Below, piece by piece: positions 24,136 to 33,643 of a DNA stretch of 64,000 bases. The stretch's first letter is position 1. Each line of letters begins with the position of its first letter. The DNA is taken from the NCBI GenBank assembly GCA_964653285.1, contig CAZZEX010000010.1, forward strand, positions 1 through 64,000. Direction: 5' to 3'. A program made the position numbers and the translations under genes. The notes beneath the pieces are model-generated. The model was given only the letters and a program-made list of their open reading frames with translations. It was not told the DNA's origin and searched no databases. Origin of the DNA: CAZZEX01 sp964653285. Lineage in GTDB: Bacteria > Chloroflexota > Anaerolineae > B4-G1.

Positions 24136-27100
24136 GTGACAACGAAGCCCTCTTCCGATCTTTTCAAGCGCATCCGCTTCCCAGGCAATCCCGTCGCCAA
24201 CCCGGACAGCGTCGTGACCAATGACCACGCCCGGTTCACGATACTGACCCCACGTCTGATCCGCCTGGAGTGGTCAGAGGCGGCCGAGTTTGAGGACCGG
24301 GGTACCTATGCCTTCCCGACGCGCTATGGGCCTGCACCACACTTTGCGACCCACGTTGATGGGGACGTGCTGACGATAGACACCGGTGCACTGACGCTGC
24401 GCTATAAGCAGAGCAGCGGCAAGTTCACCGCCAATAACCTCTCTATCATCTTTGATCTCAATGGCGAACGCCAGACCTGGGTGCCGGGGACACCCAACCC
24501 GTTGAACCTGCGCGGCACGCGGCGCACGCTCGACATGTGTGAGGGGGACGCCGCCCTGGACGAAGGCATTCTCTCCCGTGCGGGATGGGCCTTGTTCGAC
24601 GATAGCCATGCGGTGGTGTTCAATCCCGACGATGGCTGGGTCGCGCCGCGTCCCGACTGCGAAGTGCAGGACTGGGTGTTCTTTGGCTACGGTCACGATT
24701 ACGAAGGAGCCCTGGCCGAGTATACTCACTTTGGCGGTCAGATTCCCCTGATCCCGCGCTTTGTGTTGGGGACGTGGTGGTCGCGTTATTGGGCGTACAG
24801 CGCACAGGACCTTAAGGACCTGGTGCATGATTTTGAGAGACATGACCTGCCGCTGGACGTGTTGGTCATTGACATAGACTGGCACACACCTCGTAGCTGG
24901 ACCGGCTATACCTGGAACCGCCAGCTTTTCCCTGACCCGCCAGCCTTCCTCAGATGGGTCCACGAAAAAGGATTGCGCGTTACTCTCAACCTGCACCCTG
25001 CTGAGGGAGTGCAACAGTTCGAGGAAATCTATCCCCGGTTCGCTGAGGCGATGGGAGTAGATCCGCAGACTGGTGAGGCCATCCCCTTCCGCATCACGGA
25101 CAGGAAATTCGTCAAGGACTATTTTGAACTGCTCCACCACCCAATGGAGGGCCAGGGCGTAGATTTTTGGTGGTTAGACTGGCAGCAAGGCGAAACCTCT
25201 GAGATGAAGGGCCTCGACCCATTACCCTGGCTCAATCACGTGCACTTTACCGATTCGACCCGGCGGGGCAAGCGGCCTATGCTGTATAGCCGGTGGGGCG
25301 GGCTGGGCAACCACCGTTATCACATCGGCTTTTCCGGCGACACCTACGCGGTCTGGCCGACGCTCCAGTTTCAACCCTATTTCACCGCCACGGCGTCGAA
25401 CGTCGTCTACGGCTGGTGGAGCCACGACGTCGGCGGGCACATGGGCGGCGCGACCAAGCCGGAACTATACGCGCGCTGGGTACAGTTCGGTGCGCTGAGC
25501 CCATGCCTGCGCCTGCACGCGACCAAAGACCCACGTGCCGAGCGGCGGCCCTGGAAATACCCTGAAGAGGTGTACCAGGCTGCCAAGGATGCCTTCCATT
25601 GGCGATACCGGCTTGTGCCCTATATTTACACCATGGCCCGCGTTGCCTCCGATACGAGCATTTCACTCTGCCGCCCGATGTATTATCAGTATCCTGAGGA
25701 AGACGCAGCGTACGTGGCTCGTTACCAGTACTTTTTCGGCGACCAGATGATCTCCGCGCCCATCGTCCATCCTGCGGACCCCGAAACCGGGTTGGCGGCC
25801 ACCGACGTATGGGTGCCCGAGGGCGCGTGGATTGACTACATCACCAAAGAGACCTTTATTGGCCCCCGGTGGGTGCGTCTCGTCGGCGATCTGACCCGCG
25901 TGCCAATGCTGATGAAAGCGGGTGCGATCCTGCCGCTGGCGCCATCGTTCGAGACCATACCTCCACCCCACCTCGCTTCGGGGACGACAGATGCGATCCC
26001 ACAAGACAGGTTGGTCCTCTCCATCTTCCCTGGAGCCAGCGGCGTGTTCCGCTTGTACGAGGACGACGGTGTCACAGAGGCGTATAGACAGGGGCAGTAC
26101 GAATGGACCGAGATCAGGACACGAGTGGAAGGTGAAAGCACCTGGGTGGTCCATATCGCACCAGTCGAAGGGAGATGTGATGTGCTCCCCGATCGGCGCC
26201 AGTACGAGATCCGCCTGGAGGGAAGCGGGCAGCCCCAAAAGGTGATGATGGACGGGGCAGAAACCGTTGACTGGACGTACGACCCCGAGAGGTTGACCAC
26301 GACCATCCACGTGCCGATGCGCGACAAGCGTCAGCCGTTGACGATCGCTGCCGTTGCCGAGGGCAAGATTTCAGCGTTGGGCGAAGCGCACAACCGCGCG
26401 GTAATCCTCTCTGACGTCAGGTGTTTGCTCGGCGATCAGTATCCTGCGGGAGTGGAGGACACTGGCGTGTTGCTCGACACCATACTGCGCCTGGATGCAG
26501 GTTCCCGAGGGCGGGCCGATGCCATCGCGCGCCTGGGCGGTCCCTTTGTACACTTCATCGAGTTTGTCACGTCCGAAGAGGCCTCCCAGCAGTTGGGGCG
26601 CATCATTATCGGACCGCCGGCTCGTGTAGAGGGACCCTACGACTTTGAAGTGACCTTTACCCTGTTTCGAACGGGCAAGCCGGAGCAGCATACCATCCAG
26701 GTCAAAGGCACCACGGAGTCGCACATCCTGGGTACACCCTTTGCCTTTGACGGGCAGGTGCAGACGATGCACTGGGAAGCAGAGGTCAAGATCACCTGGA
26801 AGGGGGAGACGTTGACCTACGTGCACCAAAGTGATCCCCTGTTCCCAACGATCTATGCCTGGCGGGCCATCGTCTACAACCAGGAGGAGGAGCCGATCGC
26901 GCTGGAGCAAGTGATGGATGACGAAGGACACATCAATGACGCTCTGGACTGGAAAGTCTACCTCCAGGACCCAGAGGGGTGGGGGGGGAACTTGAAACAG
27001 CCCCATGTCATCCCCTTTATGAAAGAGCATCAGGAGCAACTGAAAGCGGGTGAGCCGCTGGCGGGCTATATGACCACGACGGTCATCAGCCCCGGCGAGC

Positions 27101-27369
27101 GTGATGCGATCGTTGCGTTTCGGTCTGTAGGTCCAGAGGAGTTCTACCTGAACGGGCAAAGGGTTGAGGGAATTCCAGTGGAAGAAGAGGAGGGCGTGCA
27201 TCCTCTCTTTCGCCGTCCACGCAAGACGGCTATGATGCATCTGCGTGCAGGAAAGAACACACTGGTGGTGGATACCAGGCCATCTCAATCAGAACGACCG
27301 CTCTGGTTTCTCGGCGGCGCGTTTCTAACGCCGGATGGAGTTCTGATGACCGACCTGGTTTTTGAGTGA
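24136..27369 (+). CDS. GH31-family glycosidase (alpha-glucosidase/alpha-xylosidase type) with long C-terminal extension
   Basis: 1077 residues from GTG 24136, 22 bases after homoserine dehydrogenase. The N-terminal beta-sandwich (1-200) precedes a (beta/alpha)8 barrel with LPLDVLVIDIDWH, catalytic nucleophile Asp348 in DFWWLDWQQGE, and probable acid/base Asp402 in GFSGDTYAVW, followed by HDVGGHMGG. GH31 enzymes hydrolyse alpha-linked glucosides or xylosides. No signal peptide, so cytoplasmic. Typical members end near 700-800; the last 300 residues here (from about 745) form an extra beta-rich region of unknown role. Confidence 0.88.
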   Translation: MTTKPSSDLFKRIRFPGNPVANPDSVVTNDHARFTILTPRLIRLEWSEAAEFEDRGTYAFPTRYGPAPHFATHVDGDVLTIDTGALTLRYKQSSGKFTANNLSIIFDLNGERQTWVPGTPNPLNLRGTRRTLDMCEGDAALDEGILSRAGWALFDDSHAVVFNPDDGWVAPRPDCEVQDWVFFGYGHDYEGALAEYTHFGGQIPLIPRFVLGTWWSRYWAYSAQDLKDLVHDFERHDLPLDVLVIDIDWHTPRSWTGYTWNRQLFPDPPAFLRWVHEKGLRVTLNLHPAEGVQQFEEIYPRFAEAMGVDPQTGEAIPFRITDRKFVKDYFELLHHPMEGQGVDFWWLDWQQGETSEMKGLDPLPWLNHVHFTDSTRRGKRPMLYSRWGGLGNHRYHIGFSGDTYAVWPTLQFQPYFTATASNVVYGWWSHDVGGHMGGATKPELYARWVQFGALSPCLRLHATKDPRAERRPWKYPEEVYQAAKDAFHWRYRLVPYIYTMARVASDTSISLCRPMYYQYPEEDAAYVARYQYFFGDQMISAPIVHPADPETGLAATDVWVPEGAWIDYITKETFIGPRWVRLVGDLTRVPMLMKAGAILPLAPSFETIPPPHLASGTTDAIPQDRLVLSIFPGASGVFRLYEDDGVTEAYRQGQYEWTEIRTRVEGESTWVVHIAPVEGRCDVLPDRRQYEIRLEGSGQPQKVMMDGAETVDWTYDPERLTTTIHVPMRDKRQPLTIAAVAEGKISALGEAHNRAVILSDVRCLLGDQYPAGVEDTGVLLDTILRLDAGSRGRADAIARLGGPFVHFIEFVTSEEASQQLGRIIIGPPARVEGPYDFEVTFTLFRTGKPEQHTIQVKGTTESHILGTPFAFDGQVQTMHWEAEVKITWKGETLTYVHQSDPLFPTIYAWRAIVYNQEEEPIALEQVMDDEGHINDALDWKVYLQDPEGWGGNLKQPHVIPFMKEHQEQLKAGEPLAGYMTTTVISPGERDAIVAFRSVGPEEFYLNGQRVEGIPVEEEEGVHPLFRRPRKTAMMHLRAGKNTLVVDTRPSQSERPLWFLGGAFLTPDGVLMTDLVFE

Positions 27370-27415
27370 AATCATTCATCTGTGCAATCACCGCTCAAGT
27401 CAATAGGAGGTAGCG

Positions 27416-28303
27416 ATGGAAGCAATATGGCAGTGGGGACTTGATCTCATCCGCACCATCCAACTGGTGCACGGACCGGCGCTCGACGCGATTTTCAAGG
27501 CTATCACCTTCATGGGCGAGGAGGAGTTCTTCCTCGTACTCCTCCCGCTGATCTTCTGGTGCGTGGACTTCGCGGTGGGGGCGCGTCTGGTCTTTGCCTA
27601 CCTACTCTCGCCCTACGTCAACACCATACTCAAGGACCTATTTGCCCATCCGCGCCCGTTCGAACTTGACCCGACGGTGCAACTGCACGACGCCGAGGGA
27701 TACGGGCTGCCTAGTGGGCACTCTCAATCGGCGGTCGTCGTGTGGGGCACCATCGCGGCCGGGTTCCGCAAGACCTGGCTGTGGGTCGTCGCTATCCTAC
27801 TGATGGTGCTGATTGGCTTCTCCCGTGTCTACCTGGGGGTGCACTTCCCCACCGATGTGCTGGGGGGCTGGGCGGTTGGTGCTCTCCTCCTGGCGGCCTA
27901 CCTGGCGCTGGAGCCACGCATTGAGACCTGGTTGAAGCGGGCGAGCCTGGGCGTGCAACTGGTGCTGTCCGTAGCCGTGCCGCTGGCGCTGCTGCTGCTC
28001 TACCCCACTGGCGATGTGTCCAAAGCGATGGCGGTGCTGATGGGGATGGGCGTGGGGATAGCGCTGACCAGCCGGGTCTTGCCCTTTAGTGTGGCCGGCC
28101 CGCTGTGGCAGCGCGTCGTGCGCTTCCTGGTCGGCGCGGTTGGGCTGTTTGGCCTCTACTTCGGCCTCAAACTCGTCTTTCCCGGTGAAGGTGAGCCGCT
28201 CCACTTTGTCATGCGCGTCGTGCGCTACGCGTTGGTTGGGCTATGGGGCGGGCTGGGAGCGCCGTGGCTTTTCCGGCGGCTGCGGCTGGCGTCAAGTGGA
28301 TAG
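27416..28303 (+). CDS. PAP2-family membrane phosphatase
   Basis: 295 residues, about seven membrane segments. The three acid-phosphatase motifs are visible: KDLFAHPRP, GLPSGHSQSA, and SRVYLGVHFPTDVLGG. Such enzymes dephosphorylate undecaprenyl pyrophosphate, phosphatidate or similar lipids at the outer face of the membrane. The segments after the motifs (from about 170) extend the usual core by about 100 residues of extra membrane helices. AGGAGGT lies 6 bases before the ATG. Confidence 0.88.
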   Translation: MEAIWQWGLDLIRTIQLVHGPALDAIFKAITFMGEEEFFLVLLPLIFWCVDFAVGARLVFAYLLSPYVNTILKDLFAHPRPFELDPTVQLHDAEGYGLPSGHSQSAVVVWGTIAAGFRKTWLWVVAILLMVLIGFSRVYLGVHFPTDVLGGWAVGALLLAAYLALEPRIETWLKRASLGVQLVLSVAVPLALLLLYPTGDVSKAMAVLMGMGVGIALTSRVLPFSVAGPLWQRVVRFLVGAVGLFGLYFGLKLVFPGEGEPLHFVMRVVRYALVGLWGGLGAPWLFRRLRLASSG

Positions 28304-28317
28304 CCCGTCAGTCCTTC

Positions 28318-30105
28318 TCAACCCCGGTGTTTGAACAGTGTGCCGACCAGGGTTGCGAACAGCGTCACTGCCGCCAGCCCAACCAGCATCGGCCAGACGG
28401 TCGGTCCCGGCATTGCAGGACTCGATGGCCGGGGAGTGGGGGTATTGGTGGGTGCGGGAGTACGCGTGAGTGTTGGGGCGGGGGACGGTGTGGGGGTGGG
28501 AGTGTTGGTGAGTGTGGGACTAGGGGTAGGAGGCAGTGTGGGTGTGGGAGTAGGGGTGGGGAGAGACGTGGGCGTGGCGCTGGGGAGCGGGGTGGGGGTC
28601 TCTACCGGGATGGGGGTCTCTACCGGGATAGTGGTTGTAGGAGTCTCCGTGAGTACAGGCATGACGGTCTCCGCCGGGGGCTCGGTCGGCGCGGGCGCGA
28701 TGACCTCCGCCGGAGACGTGGTTGGCGCGGGCGTGGTGGTCTCCGCTGGAGGGGGCGCAGCGCCGGTATCCTCGACGAGCAGGTAAGTGGTGCCGCCGAT
28801 GATGCAGCCCCTCTTGTCAGCGCAACGGGCTCTGGGTAGCGTGAGTGTGTATTGCCCGTCCACCGGCTCGATGACCTGCTCCGCACCAGCCTGGTCAATC
28901 AGCCGCGCCTGGGGAGCCAGGGCGGGCACCGAGACCGTTGTGTCGGCCTCCGTGCGGGCCCAAAGGACACGTGTGGTGAGACCGCCCCGGTCAAGCGTGA
29001 CCACTGTGCATAGGGAGTGGCGATCCTCGCGGGCGGAGATGGTACCGGCGTAGTGCGTCGTGATCAACCGGTAGGCGTCGAAGGCCGGGCGGTGACTGAA
29101 GTCGGAGCGGATCAGGCCGAAAGGCTCGGTTCCCGGCTGTGGTTCGCCATCCACCCATTTGTAGACGGCGATGCGTCCTGCCCCCTGGCTGAGCGCCAGG
29201 GCGAAAGACTGTAACAGGAAGCCGGATTGCTCCTCCAGGCTGATGTTGAAATTGGCGTCCGGTAGTTCCCAGTATGGGGGATCTGAATTGGATGGCCCGT
29301 TGGTCTCGTTGAGCCAGATGGGCTTCTGGAGGCCGTAGGCAGCCAGCGCAGCACGGGTTGTGCCGAAGATCTCAGGGATGGTTTCGGGTCGGAAGTAGAT
29401 GTGCAGAGAGACGACATCGAAGTAATAGCCGTGCTCCGGCCCCGTGGGGTCTTGGGTGGCGAACGCCAGGAGCCGTCGCAGGTAAGTGGGATCGTGCCAG
29501 CGGGTCAGGCCGCCCAGGTGGATGGTGACGCCGGGGTTGGCCTGATGGGCGGCCAGGTAGGCGACCTTGAGCAGTTGGTAGTATTCCTCCATCGAACCGC
29601 ACCACTCGGCGCCGTACGTCTCCGGGGCGATGTCCGGCTCGTTCCAGATGATCCAGTGATCAACCCTGCCGGCGTACATTCCCACGACGCGGCGCACGAA
29701 CGCCGCCCACAAGTTGCCGGCGTCGTCCACCGGCAGGTCCAGCCCTCGCGGGACACCACACCCGTAGAAGCCATCGGTAGCCCAGGCCGGGGTGTATTTC
29801 AAGAGCCCGACCACCTCGCGCCCCTGGGCAGCGGCCAGTGCCAGCCACTCGTCCGGCACGTGGTAGCCGTTCCAGTCCTCCGGGCCGTTGGGTTGCAGTT
29901 CCGACCAGTAGAACAGGATGCGTCCCCAGCCCACGCCCGCCTCGGCCGCGGCGACGGGATCGCGGAAGGCCTCCACTGCGCCAAAACGTACATCTGGCGG
30001 TAGGTCTTGCGCGGCCACAGGCCGAGGAAACAATGAAACAATGAACAATGAAACGATGAGCAATGAACGACGGCCAGGCCGTCTTGGGGTTTGGGACTTT
30101 GTCAT
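28318..30105 (-). CDS. Secreted clan-A glycoside hydrolase (GH39-like) with Thr/Pro linker and membrane anchor
   Basis: 595 residues. Signal peptide at 1-33 (RRP-GRR then SLLIVSLFIVSLF, cleavage after VAA), TIM-barrel catalytic domain to about 370 with acid/base Glu156 in IIWNEPD and nucleophile Glu267 in WLNETNG, a small beta domain to about 455, then about 100 residues of Thr/Pro repeats and a C-terminal helix with tail FKHRG, so the enzyme is probably displayed on the cell surface. Its start overlaps the epimerase stop by 4 bases. The signal-peptide core is encoded by a TCATTG-type tandem repeat. Confidence 0.82.
   Translation of the reverse strand: MTKSQTPRRPGRRSLLIVSLFIVSLFPRPVAAQDLPPDVRFGAVEAFRDPVAAAEAGVGWGRILFYWSELQPNGPEDWNGYHVPDEWLALAAAQGREVVGLLKYTPAWATDGFYGCGVPRGLDLPVDDAGNLWAAFVRRVVGMYAGRVDHWIIWNEPDIAPETYGAEWCGSMEEYYQLLKVAYLAAHQANPGVTIHLGGLTRWHDPTYLRRLLAFATQDPTGPEHGYYFDVVSLHIYFRPETIPEIFGTTRAALAAYGLQKPIWLNETNGPSNSDPPYWELPDANFNISLEEQSGFLLQSFALALSQGAGRIAVYKWVDGEPQPGTEPFGLIRSDFSHRPAFDAYRLITTHYAGTISAREDRHSLCTVVTLDRGGLTTRVLWARTEADTTVSVPALAPQARLIDQAGAEQVIEPVDGQYTLTLPRARCADKRGCIIGGTTYLLVEDTGAAPPPAETTTPAPTTSPAEVIAPAPTEPPAETVMPVLTETPTTTIPVETPIPVETPTPLPSATPTSLPTPTPTPTLPPTPSPTLTNTPTPTPSPAPTLTRTPAPTNTPTPRPSSPAMPGPTVWPMLVGLAAVTLFATLVGTLFKHRG
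30029..30070 (+). repeat. (TCATTG)n-type repeat encoding the signal-peptide core
   Basis: ACAATGAA/ACAATGA units on the plus strand (TTCATTGT on the minus strand) span codons for SLLIVSLFIVSLF. The same motif forms the 23-bp array at 33744-33821 and shorter runs at 4340-4357 and 37457-37473. Confidence 0.8.
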
Positions 30106-31061
30106 TGGGATTTGAGGATTTTAGCCTGGTACCACTCCCAGAAGCGATGCATGCCGTCAGCGACTGAGGTAGTCGGATCGTAGTCGAGAAGGTCGCGGGC
30201 TTTGGTGATGTCGGCGTAGGTGATGGGGGGCTCGCTGGGCGGGGCGGGCGGGGTGGTCATTCGCGCTTTCTTGCCGACCAGTTCCTCGATCAGTTCGACG
30301 AAGTCGGCCATGCGCACCGGCTCGCCGTGTCCCAGGTTGATGACCTGGTAGCCCAGTGGCCGGTCCACGGCGGCCACGACGCCCGAGACAATGTCGGTGA
30401 TGTAAGTCCAGTCGCGGTACATCTCTCCGGCCTCGTAGAGCGTGAATTCCCGGTCGTGGAAGACGCAGTCGGTGATGATGTAGGGCATCATGTCGGGCCG
30501 GCCACGGGGGCCGTAGACGGAGAAGAAACGCACGGCTGCGAAGGAGAGGTCAAACAGGCTGTGGTAGGCGTGGCCCATCACCTCCCCGGCGATCTTGGTG
30601 GCCGGATAGGGGGCCAGAGGGCGACCCAGGGCATCGTCCTCCCGGAAGGGTAGCAAGCCGGTGCGCCCATAGACGGAGGAAGTGGAGGCGAAGACGAAGT
30701 GGGGGACACCTGCCTTGCGGGCCGCTTCCAGCAGGTTGACCGTGCCACGCACGTTGACGTCCACGTAGAGTGGGGCGCGCTCGATGGAGTAGCGGACATT
30801 CGCCATCGCCGCCAGGTGGACCACGGCGTCGAAGTGGCTTTCCGCGCACATACATTCCATCCTCTCCGCGTCCCGCACGTCGGCCTCGTGGAGGGTGAAA
30901 CGGGGGTTCGGCGTCAGCAGCGCGACGTTGGCCCGCTTGCGGGCGGGGTCGTAGTAGTCGTTGAAGTTGTCCAGGCCGGTCACCTCGTCGCCACGCGCCA
31001 GGAGTACTTCGGCGACGTGGCTGCCGATGAAGCCGGCCGCGCCGGTGATCAAAATGTTCAT
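30102..31061 (-). CDS. NAD-dependent nucleotide-sugar epimerase (extended SDR, UDP-glucuronate/glucose 4-epimerase-like)
   Basis: 319 residues. Nucleotide-binding GAAGFIG at 7-13, DNFNDYYDP at 31-39 (typical of UDP-glucuronate 4-epimerases), and the catalytic STSSVYG with Tyr152-x3-Lys156 (YPATK). VRFFSVYGPRGRPDM and DWTYITDIV are substrate-domain motifs. It would supply a sugar nucleotide for cell-envelope glycans. It starts 3 bases after the HEPN gene and overlaps the glycosidase gene, placing both in the recJ operon. Confidence 0.88.
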   Translation of the reverse strand: MNILITGAAGFIGSHVAEVLLARGDEVTGLDNFNDYYDPARKRANVALLTPNPRFTLHEADVRDAERMECMCAESHFDAVVHLAAMANVRYSIERAPLYVDVNVRGTVNLLEAARKAGVPHFVFASTSSVYGRTGLLPFREDDALGRPLAPYPATKIAGEVMGHAYHSLFDLSFAAVRFFSVYGPRGRPDMMPYIITDCVFHDREFTLYEAGEMYRDWTYITDIVSGVVAAVDRPLGYQVINLGHGEPVRMADFVELIEELVGKKARMTTPPAPPSEPPITYADITKARDLLDYDPTTSVADGMHRFWEWYQAKILKSQ

Positions 31062-31064
31062 CGC

Positions 31065-31460
31065 TTACTCCGGTAATCTCAACTTGCTGCGCACAAAGCG
31101 GCGCACGGCTTTCATCGCCGCCACCGCGTCACCGGCTTCCTCAATGATCGCTTCCTCACCGGGATAGCGAAACTCGACCGCGTAGGGATTCAGGCGCAGC
31201 AGCAAGTCCGTGATCAAGTCGAAGGTAGGATCTGCCGTCATGGCCAGACGACGCAACTCACGCAGATCGTGGGTCTTGGAGAACACCACTCTCTGCTGCA
31301 CGAGGAAGGCTTTGAGGTACTTTTCAGCGCATTGTTGGCAGTGGAAGCAAACAGCGTTGGGTGTTGGCCGCTTTTGCTTGCGGATCAGTGTGATGGCAGT
31401 CTCGTAATCTTCCTCTGCCTTGCGCACCCACTCCATCAGGTACTCGTCAGTCTCGCTCAT
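31065..31460 (-). CDS. HEPN-domain protein
   Basis: 131 residues with the HEPN (PF05168-like) core: WVRKAEEDYETAITL, NAVCFHCQQCAEKYLKAFLV, and SKTHDLREL. HEPN proteins pair with minimal nucleotidyltransferases, here the preceding overlapping gene. The RX4-6H ribonuclease motif of toxic HEPNs is not evident, so this may be a substrate-binding partner and not an RNase. The stop/start overlap with the MNT gene is 14 bases. Confidence 0.85.
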   Translation of the reverse strand: MSETDEYLMEWVRKAEEDYETAITLIRKQKRPTPNAVCFHCQQCAEKYLKAFLVQQRVVFSKTHDLRELRRLAMTADPTFDLITDLLLRLNPYAVEFRYPGEEAIIEEAGDAVAAMKAVRRFVRSKLRLPE

Positions 31461-31809
31461 AGAGCATTTGTCCTTGTTCCAGGATTTCTTGGATGAAGTA
31501 GTCGCCGATACGCAGTCGGTGCTGTAATTCTGCCGGTGTGCGTACCAGGATGTCTATCGGGAAGGGCACGTCGAGCAGGACGTGAGCGACGCGGGCGCTA
31601 CGCCGGGCTGGCCGCTCCCCGGCTTCCATCACGATGAGCAAATCTACATCGCTGTGTGGTGTGGGCTCGCCCCGGGCATAAGAGCCAAACATTATGATGC
31701 GCTCCGGGTTGAACGCCTCGACGATGCGCTGTACCACTTCCCGCAACCGCTCCTCGGTCACAGGTGGGAAGCCGATGGGGGCTACAGGGGATTGTTGTCC
31801 TGAGGTCAT
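31447..31809 (-). CDS. Minimal nucleotidyltransferase (MNT) partner of the HEPN protein
   Basis: 120 residues. GSYARGEPTPHSDVDLLIV carries the GSX10DXD polymerase-beta-type active site, with IDILV supplying the third acidic strand. MNT proteins of MNT-HEPN modules can act as antitoxins by modifying the HEPN partner. ATG 31809 was chosen because GAGGATATGTGAG precedes it and it starts just after the recJ stop; the frame extends to 31845 within recJ. Confidence 0.85.
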   Translation of the reverse strand: MTSGQQSPVAPIGFPPVTEERLREVVQRIVEAFNPERIIMFGSYARGEPTPHSDVDLLIVMEAGERPARRSARVAHVLLDVPFPIDILVRTPAELQHRLRIGDYFIQEILEQGQMLYERD

Positions 31810-31810
31810 C

Positions 31811-33583
31811 TCACATATCCTCGTCTTTCGCTTCGCTCTGGTCAAGCCACAAACAGGGGATGGTCTCGTCCAGCCCCGCCGGCCGGACGTCCTGCACGTT
31901 CAGTTGGAGCCGCCGCTGGTCGTTCCACTCGTTGACCTCAAGGTGGTAGGCGATGTCCACGCGGTCGGGCAGTTTGCCAGCCCATTCCCCTTGCCGGAAG
32001 GCGATACCATCCCACGTGACCTGATCACCAGATAGCGTGAGTTTGAGGTGTTTCCCTTCGTTCCCCACGGCCCGCTGGTCCTGGACGCGTACGTCCCTGC
32101 TGAGGAAAAGGGGATGAGGGTTGGCGTGGCCGCACGGCTCCAATTGAGCTAACTCCCGCTGCAGTTCCCACGACATCTGGGATAGTTCGACCTCCGCATC
32201 CACCCTCAAGACGGGGGTCAGTTCGACGTCGGTCAGTTGCTCTGCGGCCAGCCCCCGCAACCGGCGGGCCAGGTCGTCCAGGTGCTCGTTGGAGACGGTG
32301 AAGCCGGCGGCGGCGGCGTGCCCGCCATGACGGACCAGCAGGTCGGCGCACTCGTCGAGGGCGTGGGTGATGTGGAACCCCGGGATGGAGCGACAGGAGC
32401 CCCGGCTGGTCTCCTTGCCCACTTCGACGACGACAGCAGGGCGGTAGAACTCGTCCACCAGCCGACTGGCGACCAGGCCCACGATGCCGGCCGGGAAGTC
32501 GGGGGCGGCGGCGAACAGAAGGGGCGCTTCCTCCGCCGTGGCCAGGGCCAGTTGGCGGGCTCGTTCCTGGGTTTCCAGCGTGAGTTGCTGGCGCTTACGG
32601 TTCAACTGGCTTAGTTCGCCGGCCAGTCGTTCAGCCTCGGCCGGGTATTTGGTCTCCAGGAGTTGGTAGGCGGTCTTGGCGTGAGCCATCCGTCCGGCGG
32701 CGTTGAGCCGTGGCCCCAGTACATAGCCAATGGCGGTGGCGTCCACCTGGCCCTGCTTCAGGCTGGCCTGCCGGCAGAGTGCCTCGACGCCCGCCCGCCC
32801 CATGCGGTTGATGCACTTCAGCCCCCGGTACACCAGCGCGCGATTCTCACCCAGAAGGGGAACCACGTCGGCCACGGTTCCCAGGGCGACCAGGTCCAAC
32901 AGGTCATCTTCCTCTAGCCGTACCTCCTGTCTGGTCACCGGGGCCTTGTGGTGACTGCGCAGCAAGCCCTGGGCCAGTTTGTAGGCGATGCCCACGCCAG
33001 CCAGTTCCCTGAACGGGTAGCGGCTGTCAGCCCGCTTGGGATCAACCACGGCCACGGCCTGGGGCAATTCGGGACCGATGGAGTGGTGGTCGGTGACGAT
33101 GACGTCGAGGCCCAACTGGTTGGCGTGAGCGACCTCGTCGGGCGAGCGCACGCCGCAGTCCACGGTGACGACGACGTGGACGCCGTCGCGCGCCAGTTGA
33201 GTCAGCGCCTCCTCGTGTAGGCCGTATCCCTCGTCCACGCGGTGGGGAATGTAAGGGCGCACGTGGCCACCGAGCGCTCGCAGGGTCTGGACCAGGAGTG
33301 CTGTAGCGGTGACCCCGTCGGCGTCGAAGTCGCCGTATATGGCGATGGGCTCGCCAGCACGCAGTGCCTGTCGCAGGCGAGTGACGGCGGCGTTCATCCC
33401 CCTGAGGGCAAAGGGGTTGGCCTTGCTGCCCTCGCCGCTGAGAAAGGCAGCCACGCCAGCCGGGTCGGTGACGCCGCGGTTGTAGAGCACCTGTACGGTG
33501 ATGGGGTGTAGGTGGGAGAAGCGGGCGATGTGGCTGGGTGGGGCAGGTGGCGCGACCTGCCAGCGTTTGGGCCGTAGAGTCAT
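31811..33583 (-). CDS. recJ: Single-stranded-DNA-specific exonuclease RecJ
   Basis: 590 residues from ATG 33583 (MTLRPKRW), which has CGGAG 8 bases upstream; the frame runs on to the assembly gap. The DHH phosphoesterase motifs are present: YGDFDADGVTA, VDCG, VTDHHSIG, then LAGVGIAYKLAQ, RLNAAGRM, and a DHHA1 domain with SRGSCRSIPGFHI and GGHAAAAGFT. A C-terminal OB domain follows. RecJ degrades single-stranded DNA 5' to 3' in recombination and mismatch repair. Confidence 0.93.
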   Translation of the reverse strand: MTLRPKRWQVAPPAPPSHIARFSHLHPITVQVLYNRGVTDPAGVAAFLSGEGSKANPFALRGMNAAVTRLRQALRAGEPIAIYGDFDADGVTATALLVQTLRALGGHVRPYIPHRVDEGYGLHEEALTQLARDGVHVVVTVDCGVRSPDEVAHANQLGLDVIVTDHHSIGPELPQAVAVVDPKRADSRYPFRELAGVGIAYKLAQGLLRSHHKAPVTRQEVRLEEDDLLDLVALGTVADVVPLLGENRALVYRGLKCINRMGRAGVEALCRQASLKQGQVDATAIGYVLGPRLNAAGRMAHAKTAYQLLETKYPAEAERLAGELSQLNRKRQQLTLETQERARQLALATAEEAPLLFAAAPDFPAGIVGLVASRLVDEFYRPAVVVEVGKETSRGSCRSIPGFHITHALDECADLLVRHGGHAAAAGFTVSNEHLDDLARRLRGLAAEQLTDVELTPVLRVDAEVELSQMSWELQRELAQLEPCGHANPHPLFLSRDVRVQDQRAVGNEGKHLKLTLSGDQVTWDGIAFRQGEWAGKLPDRVDIAYHLEVNEWNDQRRLQLNVQDVRPAGLDETIPCLWLDQSEAKDEDM

Positions 33584-33643
33584 GGCGAACTCCGTTTCAA
33601 TGAACAACATCTCGCACAGGGTCGCAATCTGTGCGTTCATTGT

